64,000 bases of DNA from assembly GCF_014673495.1 (NCBI RefSeq), contig NZ_CP051006.1, positions 2,108,001-2,172,000 of the forward strand. The letters are read 5' to 3'. Of the stretch, positions 23,053 through 31,565 are shown piece after piece (the first letter of the stretch is position 1; every line of letters begins with the position of its first letter). The DNA comes from Streptomyces griseofuscus (GTDB lineage Bacteria > Actinomycetota > Actinomycetes > Streptomycetales > Streptomycetaceae). The notes beneath the pieces were generated by a model. That model was not told the DNA's origin and did not search any database. It saw only the letters and a list, made by a program, of their open reading frames with translations. The position numbers were made by a program, and so were the translations under genes.

Positions 23053-24750
23053 ATGGCCGCCTCCCCACAGCAGCCCGCCGCCTCCGCGCCCCGCCGCAAG
23101 GTGAGCCGTCACCGCGGTGAGGGCCAGTGGGCCCAGGGCCACTTCACGCCGCTCAACGGCAACGAGCAGTTCAAGAAGGACGACGACGGTCTCAACGTAC
23201 GGACACGTATTGAGACGATCTACTCCCAGCGCGGCTTCGACTCCATCGATCCGAACGATCTGCGCGGCCGGATGCGCTGGTGGGGTCTGTACACCCAGCG
23301 CAAGCCCGGGATCGACGGCGGCAAGACCGCGATCCTGGAGCCGGAGGAGCTGGACGACGAGTACTTCATGCTGCGGGTGCGGATCGACGGCGGCCGGCTG
23401 ACCACCGGGCAGCTGCGGGTGATCGGCGAGATCTCCCAGGAGTTCGCGCGCGGCACCGCCGACATCACCGACCGGCAGAACATCCAGCTGCACTGGATCC
23501 GCATCGAGGACGTGCCGGAGATCTGGCGGCGGCTCGAAGGGGTCGGCCTGTCCACCACCGAGGCATGCGGTGACACCCCCCGCGTGATCCTCGGCTCCCC
23601 GGTCGCGGGCATCGCCGAGGACGAGATCATCGACGGCACCCCCGCCATCGAGGAGATCCACCGCCGGGTCATCGGCAACCCGGCGTACTCGAACCTGCCG
23701 CGCAAGTTCAAGTCCGCGATCTCCGGCTCGCCGCTGCTCGATGTGGCGCACGAGATCAACGACATCGCGTTCGTCGGCGTCGAACACCCCGAGCACGGGC
23801 CCGGTTTCGACCTGTGGGTCGGCGGTGGGCTGTCCACCAACCCGAAGATCGGGGTCCGGCTCGGTGCCTGGGTGCCGCTGGCGGAGGTCGCCGACGTCCA
23901 TGAGGGCGTCATCTCGATCTTCCGCGACTACGGCTACCGGCGGCTGCGCAACCGGGCCCGGCTGAAGTTCCTGGTCGCCGACTGGGGCGCGGAGAAGTTC
24001 CGGCAGGTACTGGAGGACGAGTACCTGGGACGCAAGCTGACCGACGGCCCCGCGCCCGCGCAGCCCGTGCAGCGCTGGCGCGACCATGTCGGGGTGCACC
24101 GGCAGCAGGACGGCCGTTTCTACGTCGGGTTCGCGCCGCGCGTCGGCCGGGTCGACGGCACCACGCTCGCCAAGATCGCCGAGGTCGCCGAGGCGCACGG
24201 CTCGGGCCGGGTGCGCACCACCGTCGAGCAGAAGATGATCGTGCTGGACGTCGAGCAGGACCAGGTCGAGTCGCTGTCCTCGGCCCTGGAGTCGCTCGGC
24301 CTCACCGTCTCCCCGTCCACCTTCCGGCGCGGCACCATGGCCTGCACCGGTATCGAGTTCTGCAAGCTCGCCATCGTGGAGACCAAGGCGCGCGGCAGCG
24401 CCCTGATCGACGAACTGGAGCGCCGGCTCCCTCAGTTCGACGAGCCGCTGACCATCAACCTCAACGGCTGCCCGAACGCCTGCGCCCGGATCCAGGTGGC
24501 CGACATCGGTCTCAAGGGCCAGCTGGTCCTGGACGACGACGGCAACCAGGTCGAGGGCTACCAGGTGCACCTGGGCGGCGCGCTCGGCCTGGAGGCGGGC
24601 TTCGGCCGCAAGGTGCGCGGTCTGAAGGTCACCTCGGACGAGCTGCCCGACTACATCGAGCGGGTGCTGCGGCGCTATCTCGCCGAGCGCGCGGACGGCG
24701 AGCGGTTCGCCGTCTGGGCGGCCCGCGCCTCCGAGGAGGCCCTGTCGTGA
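23053..24750 (+). CDS. sir: assimilatory sulfite reductase (ferredoxin), siroheme/[4Fe-4S]
   Basis: A 565-residue enzyme reducing sulfite to sulfide with electrons from ferredoxin. It has two nitrite/sulfite reductase ferredoxin-like half domains and two 4Fe-4S/siroheme domains. The cluster ligands are Cys431 and Cys437 (CTGIEFC) and Cys473 and Cys477 (NGCPNAC). Tyr80 in WWGLYTQRKPG and Cys172 in TTEACGDTPR are 92 residues apart, the spacing of the covalent Tyr-Cys pair of M. tuberculosis NirA, which favours sulfite over nitrite. It is the first large gene of the cys operon, and its stop overlaps the next gene by four bases. Confidence 0.93.
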   Translation: MAASPQQPAASAPRRKVSRHRGEGQWAQGHFTPLNGNEQFKKDDDGLNVRTRIETIYSQRGFDSIDPNDLRGRMRWWGLYTQRKPGIDGGKTAILEPEELDDEYFMLRVRIDGGRLTTGQLRVIGEISQEFARGTADITDRQNIQLHWIRIEDVPEIWRRLEGVGLSTTEACGDTPRVILGSPVAGIAEDEIIDGTPAIEEIHRRVIGNPAYSNLPRKFKSAISGSPLLDVAHEINDIAFVGVEHPEHGPGFDLWVGGGLSTNPKIGVRLGAWVPLAEVADVHEGVISIFRDYGYRRLRNRARLKFLVADWGAEKFRQVLEDEYLGRKLTDGPAPAQPVQRWRDHVGVHRQQDGRFYVGFAPRVGRVDGTTLAKIAEVAEAHGSGRVRTTVEQKMIVLDVEQDQVESLSSALESLGLTVSPSTFRRGTMACTGIEFCKLAIVETKARGSALIDELERRLPQFDEPLTINLNGCPNACARIQVADIGLKGQLVLDDDGNQVEGYQVHLGGALGLEAGFGRKVRGLKVTSDELPDYIERVLRRYLAERADGERFAVWAARASEEALS

Positions 24751-24965
24751 GCGAGCGCGCGGCCCCCTTCTACTGCCCCTACTGCGGCGACGAGGACCTG
24801 CGGCCCAGCGAGCAGGGGCGGGGGTCCCCCCGCGCGAGCGGAGCCGAGCGTGGGGGAGGCGCCTGGGAATGCGCGGCGTGCAACCGGGCGTTCCAGCTGA
24901 AGTTCCTCGGACTGCTCGCGCAGGGCCTGCGCCGAGCCGACGACCAAGAGGACGAGCGGACATGA
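24747..24965 (+). CDS. small zinc-ribbon-like protein of the cys operon
   Basis: A 72-residue protein with two CxxC knuckles, CPYC (residues 10-13) and CAAC (about 42-45), a rubredoxin- or zinc-ribbon-like arrangement. Function is unknown; position between sulfite reductase and cysH, overlapping both (GTGA at its start, ATGA at its end), implies a role in sulfur assimilation. The linker between the knuckles is encoded largely by an inserted palindromic repeat (24815-24862), so this copy is some 15 residues longer than the ancestral form would be. The reading frame survives the insertion. Confidence 0.8.
   Translation: MSERAAPFYCPYCGDEDLRPSEQGRGSPRASGAERGGGAWECAACNRAFQLKFLGLLAQGLRRADDQEDERT
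24815..24862. repeat. GGGGGTCCCCCC-type dispersed Streptomyces repeat inside a gene
   Basis: The segment begins GGGGCGGGGGTCCCCCCGCG and ends GAGCGTGGGGGAGGCGCC, matching the small palindromic repeat found dispersed through many Streptomyces genomes (GGGGTCCCCCC, a GAGC-GAAGCCGAG-like centre, GGGGGAGG). It can fold into a hairpin pairing CCCCCCGC with GTGGGGGAGG. It lies wholly within the zinc-ribbon gene and is read in frame as Gly/Arg/Ser/Ala-rich linker. Confidence 0.75.
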
Positions 24966-25672
24966 CGATGGATCAGAAACCGCGCACCGACGACGAGTTG
25001 CGGGTTCTTGCCGAGCGTGCGGGGCGGGAGCTGGAGGACGCCCCGGCACTGGAGATCCTGCGCTGGGCGGTGGACACCTTCGGGGCGGAGTTCTGCGTCA
25101 CCTCCTCGATGGAGGACGCCGTGGTCGCCCATCTCGCCTCCCGGGTGCGCCCGGGCGTGGACGTGGTCTTCCTGGACACCGGCTACCACTTCCCGGAGAC
25201 CATCGGCACCCGGGACGCGGTGGCGGCGGTGCTGGACGTCAACGTCCGCACCCTCACCCCGCGGCAGACGGTGGCCGAGCAGGACGCCGAGTACGGCCCG
25301 CGGCTGCACGACCGCGACCCGGACCTGTGCTGCGCCCTGCGCAAGGTGCGCCCGCTGGAGGAGGGCCTGGAGGACTACCGGGCATGGGCGACCGGTCTGC
25401 GCCGTGACGAGTCCCCGACCCGGGCGAACACCCCGGTGGTCGGCTGGGACGAGAAGCGGCGCAAGGTCAAGGTCTCCCCCATCGCCCGCTGGACCCAGGA
25501 CGACGTGGACGCCTACGTCGCCGAACACGGTGTCCTCACCAACCCGTTGCTGATGGACGGCTACGCCTCCATCGGCTGCGCCCCCTGCACCCGCCGGGTG
25601 CTGGAGGGCGAGGACGCGCGCGCCGGACGCTGGGCGGGGCGTGCCAAGACCGAGTGCGGGCTGCACGGATGA
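24962..25672 (+). CDS. cysH: adenylyl-sulfate (APS/PAPS) reductase
   Basis: A 236-residue enzyme reducing APS to sulfite and AMP, using thioredoxin. The PP-loop strand is VTSSMEDAVVAHLASRV, the family LDTGYHFPET follows, and the two Cys pairs CCALRKV (about 121-122) and CAPC (about 209-212) are the four ligands of the [4Fe-4S] cluster of APS-type reductases. The catalytic Cys is in KTECGLHG at the C terminus. The ATG at 24962 overlaps the preceding stop (ATGA), which indicates translational coupling. The presence of cysC next door is paradoxical if only APS is reduced, but is the usual Streptomyces arrangement. Confidence 0.93.
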   Translation: MTMDQKPRTDDELRVLAERAGRELEDAPALEILRWAVDTFGAEFCVTSSMEDAVVAHLASRVRPGVDVVFLDTGYHFPETIGTRDAVAAVLDVNVRTLTPRQTVAEQDAEYGPRLHDRDPDLCCALRKVRPLEEGLEDYRAWATGLRRDESPTRANTPVVGWDEKRRKVKVSPIARWTQDDVDAYVAEHGVLTNPLLMDGYASIGCAPCTRRVLEGEDARAGRWAGRAKTECGLHG

Positions 25673-25734
25673 CGCTCCCTCAGCCATCGACACGGCCCAC
25701 GACACAGACACCGTCTCAGACTCAGGAGAACGAC

Positions 25735-26271
25735 GTGACCACCGGAGCCACCGTCTGGCTCACGGGTCTGCCGAGCGCCGGCAAGACCACCATCGCCCAT
25801 GAGCTGGCGGGCCGGCTGCGTGCCGGGGGCCGCCGGGTCGAGGTGCTCGACGGCGACGAGATCCGCGAGTTCATCTCCGCGGGCCTCGGCTTCTCCCGCG
25901 CGGACCGGCACACTAATGTGCAGCGCATCGGCTTCGTCGCCGAACTGCTGTCCCGCAACGGTGTGCTGACCCTCGTACCGGTGATCGCGCCGTACGCGGA
26001 CAGCCGGGACGCCGTGCGCGAGCGGCACGAGGCGAACGCCACCCCGTACCTGGAGGTTCATGTGGCGACCCCGGTCGAGGTGTGCAGCGTCCGCGATGTG
26101 AAGGGGCTGTACGCCAAGCAGGCCGCGGGCGAGCTGACCGGGCTGACCGGGGTCGACGACCCGTACGAGGAGCCCACCGCGCCCGAGCTGCGCATCGAGT
26201 CGCAGCACCAGAGTGTGCAGGAGTCCGCGGCCGCCGTGTCCGCCCTGCTCAGCGAGAGGGGACTGATATGA
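25735..26271 (+). CDS. cysC: adenylyl-sulfate kinase
   Basis: A 178-residue kinase phosphorylating APS to PAPS. The Walker A loop is TGLPSAGKTT (about residues 9-18), followed by VLDGDEIR and the family pattern GFSRADRHTNVQRIGFVA. Length is standard. The GTG at 25735 is preceded by AGGAG; an in-frame ATG at 25669 that overlaps the cysH stop would add 22 residues of low-complexity Thr/Gln/Pro sequence and is less likely. The gene ends with an ATGA overlap into cysD. It is separate, not fused to cysN as in mycobacteria. Confidence 0.93.
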   Translation: MTTGATVWLTGLPSAGKTTIAHELAGRLRAGGRRVEVLDGDEIREFISAGLGFSRADRHTNVQRIGFVAELLSRNGVLTLVPVIAPYADSRDAVRERHEANATPYLEVHVATPVEVCSVRDVKGLYAKQAAGELTGLTGVDDPYEEPTAPELRIESQHQSVQESAAAVSALLSERGLI

Positions 26272-27203
26272 CCACGCTCGCCGAGGTCGAGGGCGGTACG
26301 GGCAGCCCGTACGCCCTGTCGCACCTGGACGCGCTGGAGTCCGAGGCCGTGCACATCTTCCGTGAGGTGGCGGGCGAGTTCGAGAACCCGGTGATCCTGT
26401 TCTCCGGGGGCAAGGACTCGATCGTGATGCTGCACCTCGCGCTGAAGGCGTTCGCGCCGGCGGCGGTGCCCTTCTCACTGCTGCACGTGGACACCGGGCA
26501 CAACTTCCCCGAGGTGCTGGAGTACCGCGACCGCGCGGTCGAGCGGCACGGGCTGCGGCTGCATGTGGCCTCCGTGCAGGACTACATCGACCGGGGGGTG
26601 CTCAAGGAGCGCCCGGACGGCACCCGCAATCCGCTCCAGACGCTGCCGCTGACCGAGAAGATCCAGTCGGAGAAGTTCGACGCGGTCTTCGGCGGCGGGC
26701 GCCGGGACGAGGAGAAGGCCCGCGCGAAGGAGCGGGTGTTCTCGCTGCGCGACGAGTTCTCCCAGTGGGACCCGCGCCGCCAGCGCCCCGAGCTGTGGAA
26801 CCTGTACAACGGCCGGCACGCGCCCGGTGAGCACGTCCGGGTGTTCCCGCTGTCGAACTGGACCGAGCTGGATGTGTGGCAGTACATCGCCCGCGAGGGC
26901 ATCGTGCTGCCGCGGATCTACTTCGCGCACGAGCGTGAGGTGTTCGCGCGGTCCGGGATGTGGCTGACGGCCGGCGAGTGGGGCGGCCCGCGCGAGGACG
27001 AGCCGGTCGTCAGGCGCCTGGTGCGCTACCGCACCGTCGGTGACATGTCCTGCACCGGCGCCGTCGACTCCGACGCGACGACCCTGGACGCCGTCATCGC
27101 GGAGATCGCCGCCTCCCGGCTCACCGAGCGGGGCGCGACCCGCGCCGACGACAAGCTGTCCGAGGCCGCGATGGAAGACCGCAAGCGCGAGGGGTACTTC
27201 TAA
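26268..27203 (+). CDS. cysD: sulfate adenylyltransferase subunit 2
   Basis: A 311-residue PP-loop ATP pyrophosphatase, the catalytic subunit of ATP sulfurylase that forms APS from sulfate and ATP with CysN. The PP-loop is FSGGKDS (45-51), with LLHVDTGHNFPEVLEYRD and the family segments GGGRRDEEKARAKERVFS and LSNWTELDVWQYI. It starts with an ATGA overlap of the cysC stop and is followed after two bases by cysN, so CysD and CysN should be made in step. Confidence 0.95.
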   Translation: MTTLAEVEGGTGSPYALSHLDALESEAVHIFREVAGEFENPVILFSGGKDSIVMLHLALKAFAPAAVPFSLLHVDTGHNFPEVLEYRDRAVERHGLRLHVASVQDYIDRGVLKERPDGTRNPLQTLPLTEKIQSEKFDAVFGGGRRDEEKARAKERVFSLRDEFSQWDPRRQRPELWNLYNGRHAPGEHVRVFPLSNWTELDVWQYIAREGIVLPRIYFAHEREVFARSGMWLTAGEWGGPREDEPVVRRLVRYRTVGDMSCTGAVDSDATTLDAVIAEIAASRLTERGATRADDKLSEAAMEDRKREGYF

Positions 27204-27205
27204 CC

Positions 27206-28540
27206 ATGACCACGACCACCGAGGCGCTTGCGGCGACCGCCACGCTGCTCAGGTTCGCCACCGCCGGCTCCGTCGACGACGGCAAGTCCACCCTGGTCGG
27301 CCGGCTGCTGCACGACTCCAAGTCGGTGCTCACCGACCAACTGGAGGCCGTGGAGCGGGCGTCGGCGAACCGCGGCCAGGACGGCCCCGATCTCGCGCTG
27401 CTCACCGACGGGCTGCGCGCCGAGCGGGAACAGGGCATCACGATCGATGTGGCGTACCGCTACTTCGCCACGCCCCGGCGGCGGTTCATCCTCGCCGACA
27501 CCCCCGGCCATGTGCAGTACACCCGCAACATGGTCACCGGCGCCTCCACCGCCGAACTGACGGTGATCCTGGTCGACGCCCGCAACGGGGTGGTCGAGCA
27601 GACCCGCCGGCATGCCGCGATCGCCGCCCTGCTGCGTGTCCCGCATGTGGTGCTGGCCGTCAACAAGATGGACCTGGTCGGCTACCGCGAGCCCGTCTTC
27701 GCGGCGATCGCCGAGGAATTCACCGCCTACGCCACCGAGTTGGGCATCCCCGAGGTCACCGCGATCCCGATCTCCGCGCTCGCCGGGGACAACGTGGTGG
27801 AGCCGTCCGCGCACATGGACTGGTACGGCGGCCCCACCGTCCTCGAGCACCTGGAGACCGTCCCGGTCAGCCATGACCTGGCGCACTGCCACGCCCGGCT
27901 GCCCGTGCAGTACGTGATCCGGCCGCAGAGCGCCGAGCACCCCGACTACCGGGGCTACGCGGGCCAGATCGCCGCGGGCAGCTTCCGGGTCGGCGAACAG
28001 GTCACGGTGCTGCCGTCCGGGCGGACCACCACCATCTCCGGCATCGACCTGCTGGGCGAGCCGGTCGACGTCGCCTGGACCACCCAGTCCGTGACCCTGC
28101 TGCTGGCCGACGACATCGACGTCTCGCGCGGCGATCTGATCGTGCCGACCAAGGACGCGCCGCCGACCACGCAGGACGTGGAGGCGACGGTCTGCCATGT
28201 CGCCGACGCCCCGCTGACCGTCGGCCACCGGGTGCTGCTCAAGCACGGCACCCGGACCGTCAAGGCGATCGTCAAGGACATCCCGTCCCGGCTCACCCTG
28301 GACGATCTGTCCCTGCACCCGCACCCCGGGCTGCTCGCGGCCAACGACATCGGCCGGGTGAAGATCCGTACCGCCGAACCGCTGCCCGTCGACGCCTACG
28401 CCGACTCGCGCCGCACCGGCTCCTTCATCCTGATCGACCCGGCCGACGGCACCACCCTCACCGCGGGCATGGTCGGCGAGTCCTTCGCCGCGCCGGAGCC
28501 CGTCAAGGACGCGGCCGACGACGACGGCTGGGACTTCTGA
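27206..28540 (+). CDS. cysN: sulfate adenylyltransferase subunit 1 (GTPase)
   Basis: A 444-residue translation-factor-type GTPase that drives APS synthesis by CysD. The G1 loop is GSVDDGKST (21-29), G3 DTPGH and G4 NKMD, with EF-Tu-like beta-barrel domains from about residue 230. There is no fused CysC kinase domain. It begins two bases after cysD. The next gene, a lipoprotein, starts 218 bp later; that gap is the widest in the operon downstream of the first large gene and may hold an internal promoter or processing site. Confidence 0.95.
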   Translation: MTTTTEALAATATLLRFATAGSVDDGKSTLVGRLLHDSKSVLTDQLEAVERASANRGQDGPDLALLTDGLRAEREQGITIDVAYRYFATPRRRFILADTPGHVQYTRNMVTGASTAELTVILVDARNGVVEQTRRHAAIAALLRVPHVVLAVNKMDLVGYREPVFAAIAEEFTAYATELGIPEVTAIPISALAGDNVVEPSAHMDWYGGPTVLEHLETVPVSHDLAHCHARLPVQYVIRPQSAEHPDYRGYAGQIAAGSFRVGEQVTVLPSGRTTTISGIDLLGEPVDVAWTTQSVTLLLADDIDVSRGDLIVPTKDAPPTTQDVEATVCHVADAPLTVGHRVLLKHGTRTVKAIVKDIPSRLTLDDLSLHPHPGLLAANDIGRVKIRTAEPLPVDAYADSRRTGSFILIDPADGTTLTAGMVGESFAAPEPVKDAADDDGWDF

Positions 28541-28758
28541 TCATGAACGCACCCGATGTCTACTCCACGTTCGCGAAGGAGGGCGGCCGCGTCGGCAGCG
28601 GCGCCCTCGGCAGCGGACAGGGCGGGGTCGGGCGATGTGTGCGCTGACGTACGCGCACCGCTCGCGCGCCCTCACCCCCCACAGACGAAGACCTGCCGAC
28701 CTCCCGGCCACGACCTGAGAGACCGTGACCCGCCGGGCCAACGAGAGGAACGCCTCCC

Positions 28759-29868
28759 GTGCCTGCCATCAACTCCCCGTTCCTGCGCCGCTCGATAGCC
28801 GCGCTCGCCGCTCTGCCGCTGCTCACGCTCGCCGCGTGCGGCTACGGCTCCGACGCCAAGAGCGACGACACCGCCAGGGTCGCCGCCGGAGCCAAGAAGA
28901 TCGACGGTCTCGGCTCCGTCAAGATCGGCTACTTCCCGAACCTGACGCACGGCACCGCGCTGGTGGGCCGGGAGCAGGGCCTGTTCCAGAAGGAACTGGG
29001 CGCCACCAAGGCCGACTACGCCACCTTCAACGCCGGGCCCTCCGAGATCGAGGCGCTGAACTCCGGCTCCATCGACATCGGCTGGATCGGCCCGTCCCCG
29101 GCGATCAACGGCTACACCAAGTCCGACGGCAAGTCCCTGAAGATCATCGGCGGTTCGGCCTCCGGCGGGGTGAAGCTGGTCGTGAACCCGAAGAAGATCA
29201 CGTCCCTGAAGGACGTCAAGGGCAAGAAGATCGCCACCCCGCAGCTGGGCAACACCCAGGACGTGGCGTTCCTCAACTGGGCCGCGGAGCAGGGCTGGAA
29301 GGTCGATCCGCAGAGCGGCAAGGGCGATGTCACGGTCGTCCGCAGCGACAACAAGGTGACCCCGGACGCCTTCAAGTCCGGCTCTATCGACGGCGCCTGG
29401 GTGCCGGAGCCGACCGCGTCCAAGCTGGTCGCCGAGGGCGGCAAGGTGCTCCTGGACGAGTCCTCGCTGTGGCCGGGGAACAAGTTCGTGATCACCAACA
29501 TCATCGTGCGCCAGGCGTTCCTCAAGGAGCACCCGAAGGCAGTCGAGGCGGTCCTGAAGGCGTCCGTCGAGGCCAACAAGTGGATCAACGCCAACCCGGA
29601 GCAGGCGAAGCAGGCCGCGAACAAGCAGCTCGCGGACGACTCCGGCAAGGCGCTGCCCGCCGAGGTGCTCGACCCGGCCTGGAAGTCGGTCCAGTTCACC
29701 GACGACCCGCTGGCCGCCACACTCGACACCGAGGCGGCACACGCGGTCAAGGCCGGTCTGCTCAAGAAGCCGGACCTCAAGGGGATCTACGACCTGACGA
29801 TCCTCAACCGGGTACTCAAGGCCGAGGGCAAGAGCCCGGTCGACGCCGCCGGCCTCGGCACCAGCTGA
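28759..29868 (+). CDS. ABC importer substrate-binding lipoprotein, SsuA-like
   Basis: A 369-residue lipoprotein anchored outside the membrane. The signal peptide ends in the lipobox LTLAAC with Cys27. The mature part is an NMT1/SsuA-type binding fold: SVKIGYFPNLTHGTALVGREQGLF, then NSGSIDIGWIGPSPAIN. The family carries sulfonates, taurine or nitrate-like anions; location inside the cys operon argues for sulfate, sulfonate or another sulfur source. The GTG at 28759 has GAGAGGAA upstream. The ATPase and permease genes follow directly. Confidence 0.88.
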   Translation: MPAINSPFLRRSIAALAALPLLTLAACGYGSDAKSDDTARVAAGAKKIDGLGSVKIGYFPNLTHGTALVGREQGLFQKELGATKADYATFNAGPSEIEALNSGSIDIGWIGPSPAINGYTKSDGKSLKIIGGSASGGVKLVVNPKKITSLKDVKGKKIATPQLGNTQDVAFLNWAAEQGWKVDPQSGKGDVTVVRSDNKVTPDAFKSGSIDGAWVPEPTASKLVAEGGKVLLDESSLWPGNKFVITNIIVRQAFLKEHPKAVEAVLKASVEANKWINANPEQAKQAANKQLADDSGKALPAEVLDPAWKSVQFTDDPLAATLDTEAAHAVKAGLLKKPDLKGIYDLTILNRVLKAEGKSPVDAAGLGTS

Positions 29869-29903
29869 CGCCCGCCCCGAAGACGTCCCAGGAGGTGACG
29901 ACC

Positions 29904-30683
29904 ATGGCCACGACCCTCGCCAAGGCCGCGCGGTCGGTGGAGTACGCCGCACGCCTTGAGCATGTCTCGAAGTCCTTCGCCACACCGGGCGGGTCCCAGC
30001 TCGTCCTGGACGACATCAGCCTTGATGTCGCGCCCGGCGAGTTCGTCACCCTCCTGGGCGCCTCGGGCTGCGGCAAGTCCACCCTGCTCAACCTGGTGGC
30101 GGGCCTGGACGAGCCCACCGCCGGCACCATCCGCACCGACGGCCGCCCCGCGCTGATGTTCCAGGAACACGCCCTGTTCCCCTGGCTGACCGCCGGCAAG
30201 AACATCGAACTCGCCCTCAAACTGCGAGGAGTTCCCCGTCCCGAGCGGCGCGGCAAGGCCGAGGAACTCCTCGAACTCGTCCGCCTCCAGGGCGCGTATG
30301 GCAAGCGGGTGCACGAACTGTCGGGTGGTATGCGCCAGCGGGTCGCGTTGGCCCGGGCGCTCGCCCAGGAGAGTCAACTGCTGCTGATGGACGAGCCGTT
30401 CGCGGCCCTGGACGCCATCACCCGGGACGTGCTGCACGACGAGCTGACCCGGATCTGGTCGGAGACCGGCCTGTCCGTGCTGTTCGTCACCCACAATGTG
30501 CGCGAGGCCGTGCGCCTCGCCCAGCGGGTGGTGCTGCTGTCCTCCCGGCCGGGCCGGGTGGCCCGCGAGTGGGAGGTCGGCATCCCGCAGCCGCGCCGTA
30601 TCGAGGACGCGCCCGTGGCGGAACTGTCCCTGGAGATCACCGAAGTACTGCGTGGGGAGATCCGCCGCCATGGCCAGCACTGA
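29904..30683 (+). CDS. ABC importer ATP-binding protein, SsuB-like
   Basis: A 259-residue ATPase energising import by the adjacent permease. Walker A is GASGCGKST (about 51-59), the Q-loop FQEHALFPWL, the ABC signature LSGGMRQRVALARA, Walker B LLLMDEPFAALD and the switch His in VTHNVREA. This pattern is the nitrate/sulfonate/taurine (SsuB/TauB) subgroup. AGGAGG lies eight bases before the ATG, the strongest ribosome site in the operon. The 3' end overlaps the permease gene by 14 bp. Confidence 0.92.
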   Translation: MATTLAKAARSVEYAARLEHVSKSFATPGGSQLVLDDISLDVAPGEFVTLLGASGCGKSTLLNLVAGLDEPTAGTIRTDGRPALMFQEHALFPWLTAGKNIELALKLRGVPRPERRGKAEELLELVRLQGAYGKRVHELSGGMRQRVALARALAQESQLLLMDEPFAALDAITRDVLHDELTRIWSETGLSVLFVTHNVREAVRLAQRVVLLSSRPGRVAREWEVGIPQPRRIEDAPVAELSLEITEVLRGEIRRHGQH

Positions 30684-31560
30684 CACGACGAGCACCGACG
30701 CCCCGGCCGCGGGCAGCGTGGAGGCGGGCCTCGACGCGCTGGAGACCACCCAGTCCAGCCGCATACCCTTCCGCAGGACCCTGATCGACAAGATCCTGCC
30801 GCCGCTGGCCGCGATCGCCGTCGTCCTCCTGGTGTGGCAGGGCCTGATCACCCTGAAGATCGTGGACGACCCGACCAAGCTGCCCACGCCGGGCGCGGTC
30901 TGGGGCGCCTTCCGCGACGACTGGCTCCAGGGCAAGCTGCTCGGCTACATCTGGACGTCCGTCTCGCGCGGTCTGCTCGGCTTCTGCCTCGCCCTGGTGC
31001 TCGGCACCCCGCTGGGGCTGCTGGTGGCCCGGGTGAAGTTCGTGCGCGCCGCGATCGGTCCGATCCTGTCCGGCCTCCAGTCGCTGCCCTCGGTCGCCTG
31101 GGTGCCCCCGGCCGTGATCTGGCTGGGTCTGGACAACTCCATGATGTATACGGTGATCCTGCTCGGCGCGGTGCCGTCCATCGCCAACGGGCTGGTGTCC
31201 GGCGTGGACCAGGTGCCGCCGCTGTTCCTGCGCGCGGGCCGTACGCTCGGCGCCACCGGCTTCAGGGGCACCTGGCACATCACCCTGCCGGCCGCGCTGC
31301 CCGGCTATGTGGCGGGCATGAAGCAGGGCTGGGCCTTCTCCTGGCGCTCCCTGATGGCCGCCGAGATCATCGCGAACTTCCCCGACCTGGGCACCGGCCT
31401 CGGCCAGCTCCTGGAGAACGCCCGTACGGCCAGCGACATGGCCATGGTCTTCGAGGCCATCCTGCTGATCCTGTTCGTCGGCATCGCCATCGATCTGCTG
31501 ATCTTCAGCCCGCTGGAGCGGTGGGTGCTGCGCAGCCGCGGCCTGTTGGTGAAAGGCTGA
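30670..31560 (+). CDS. ABC importer permease, SsuC-like
   Basis: A 296-residue membrane protein of the binding-protein-dependent transport family. Six or so transmembrane helices run from about residue 43 (ILPPLAAIAVVLLVW) to the C terminus. The cytoplasmic EAA loop for contact with the ATPase is RAGRTLGATGFRGTWHITLPAALPG. The first 40 residues are a Thr/Ser/Ala-rich cytosolic tail. It overlaps the ATPase gene and is followed after five bases by the sirohydrochlorin chelatase gene. Confidence 0.9.
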   Translation: MASTDTTSTDAPAAGSVEAGLDALETTQSSRIPFRRTLIDKILPPLAAIAVVLLVWQGLITLKIVDDPTKLPTPGAVWGAFRDDWLQGKLLGYIWTSVSRGLLGFCLALVLGTPLGLLVARVKFVRAAIGPILSGLQSLPSVAWVPPAVIWLGLDNSMMYTVILLGAVPSIANGLVSGVDQVPPLFLRAGRTLGATGFRGTWHITLPAALPGYVAGMKQGWAFSWRSLMAAEIIANFPDLGTGLGQLLENARTASDMAMVFEAILLILFVGIAIDLLIFSPLERWVLRSRGLLVKG

Positions 31561-31565
31561 TCCGG

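Noticed and set aside
28543..28718. Two short overlapping frames (34 and 27 codons, starting at 28543 and 28635) in the gap between cysN and the binding-protein gene, considered as a second leader peptide.
   Set aside because: Neither contains the RRHVDLxR motif, both lack ribosome sites, and the translations look random.
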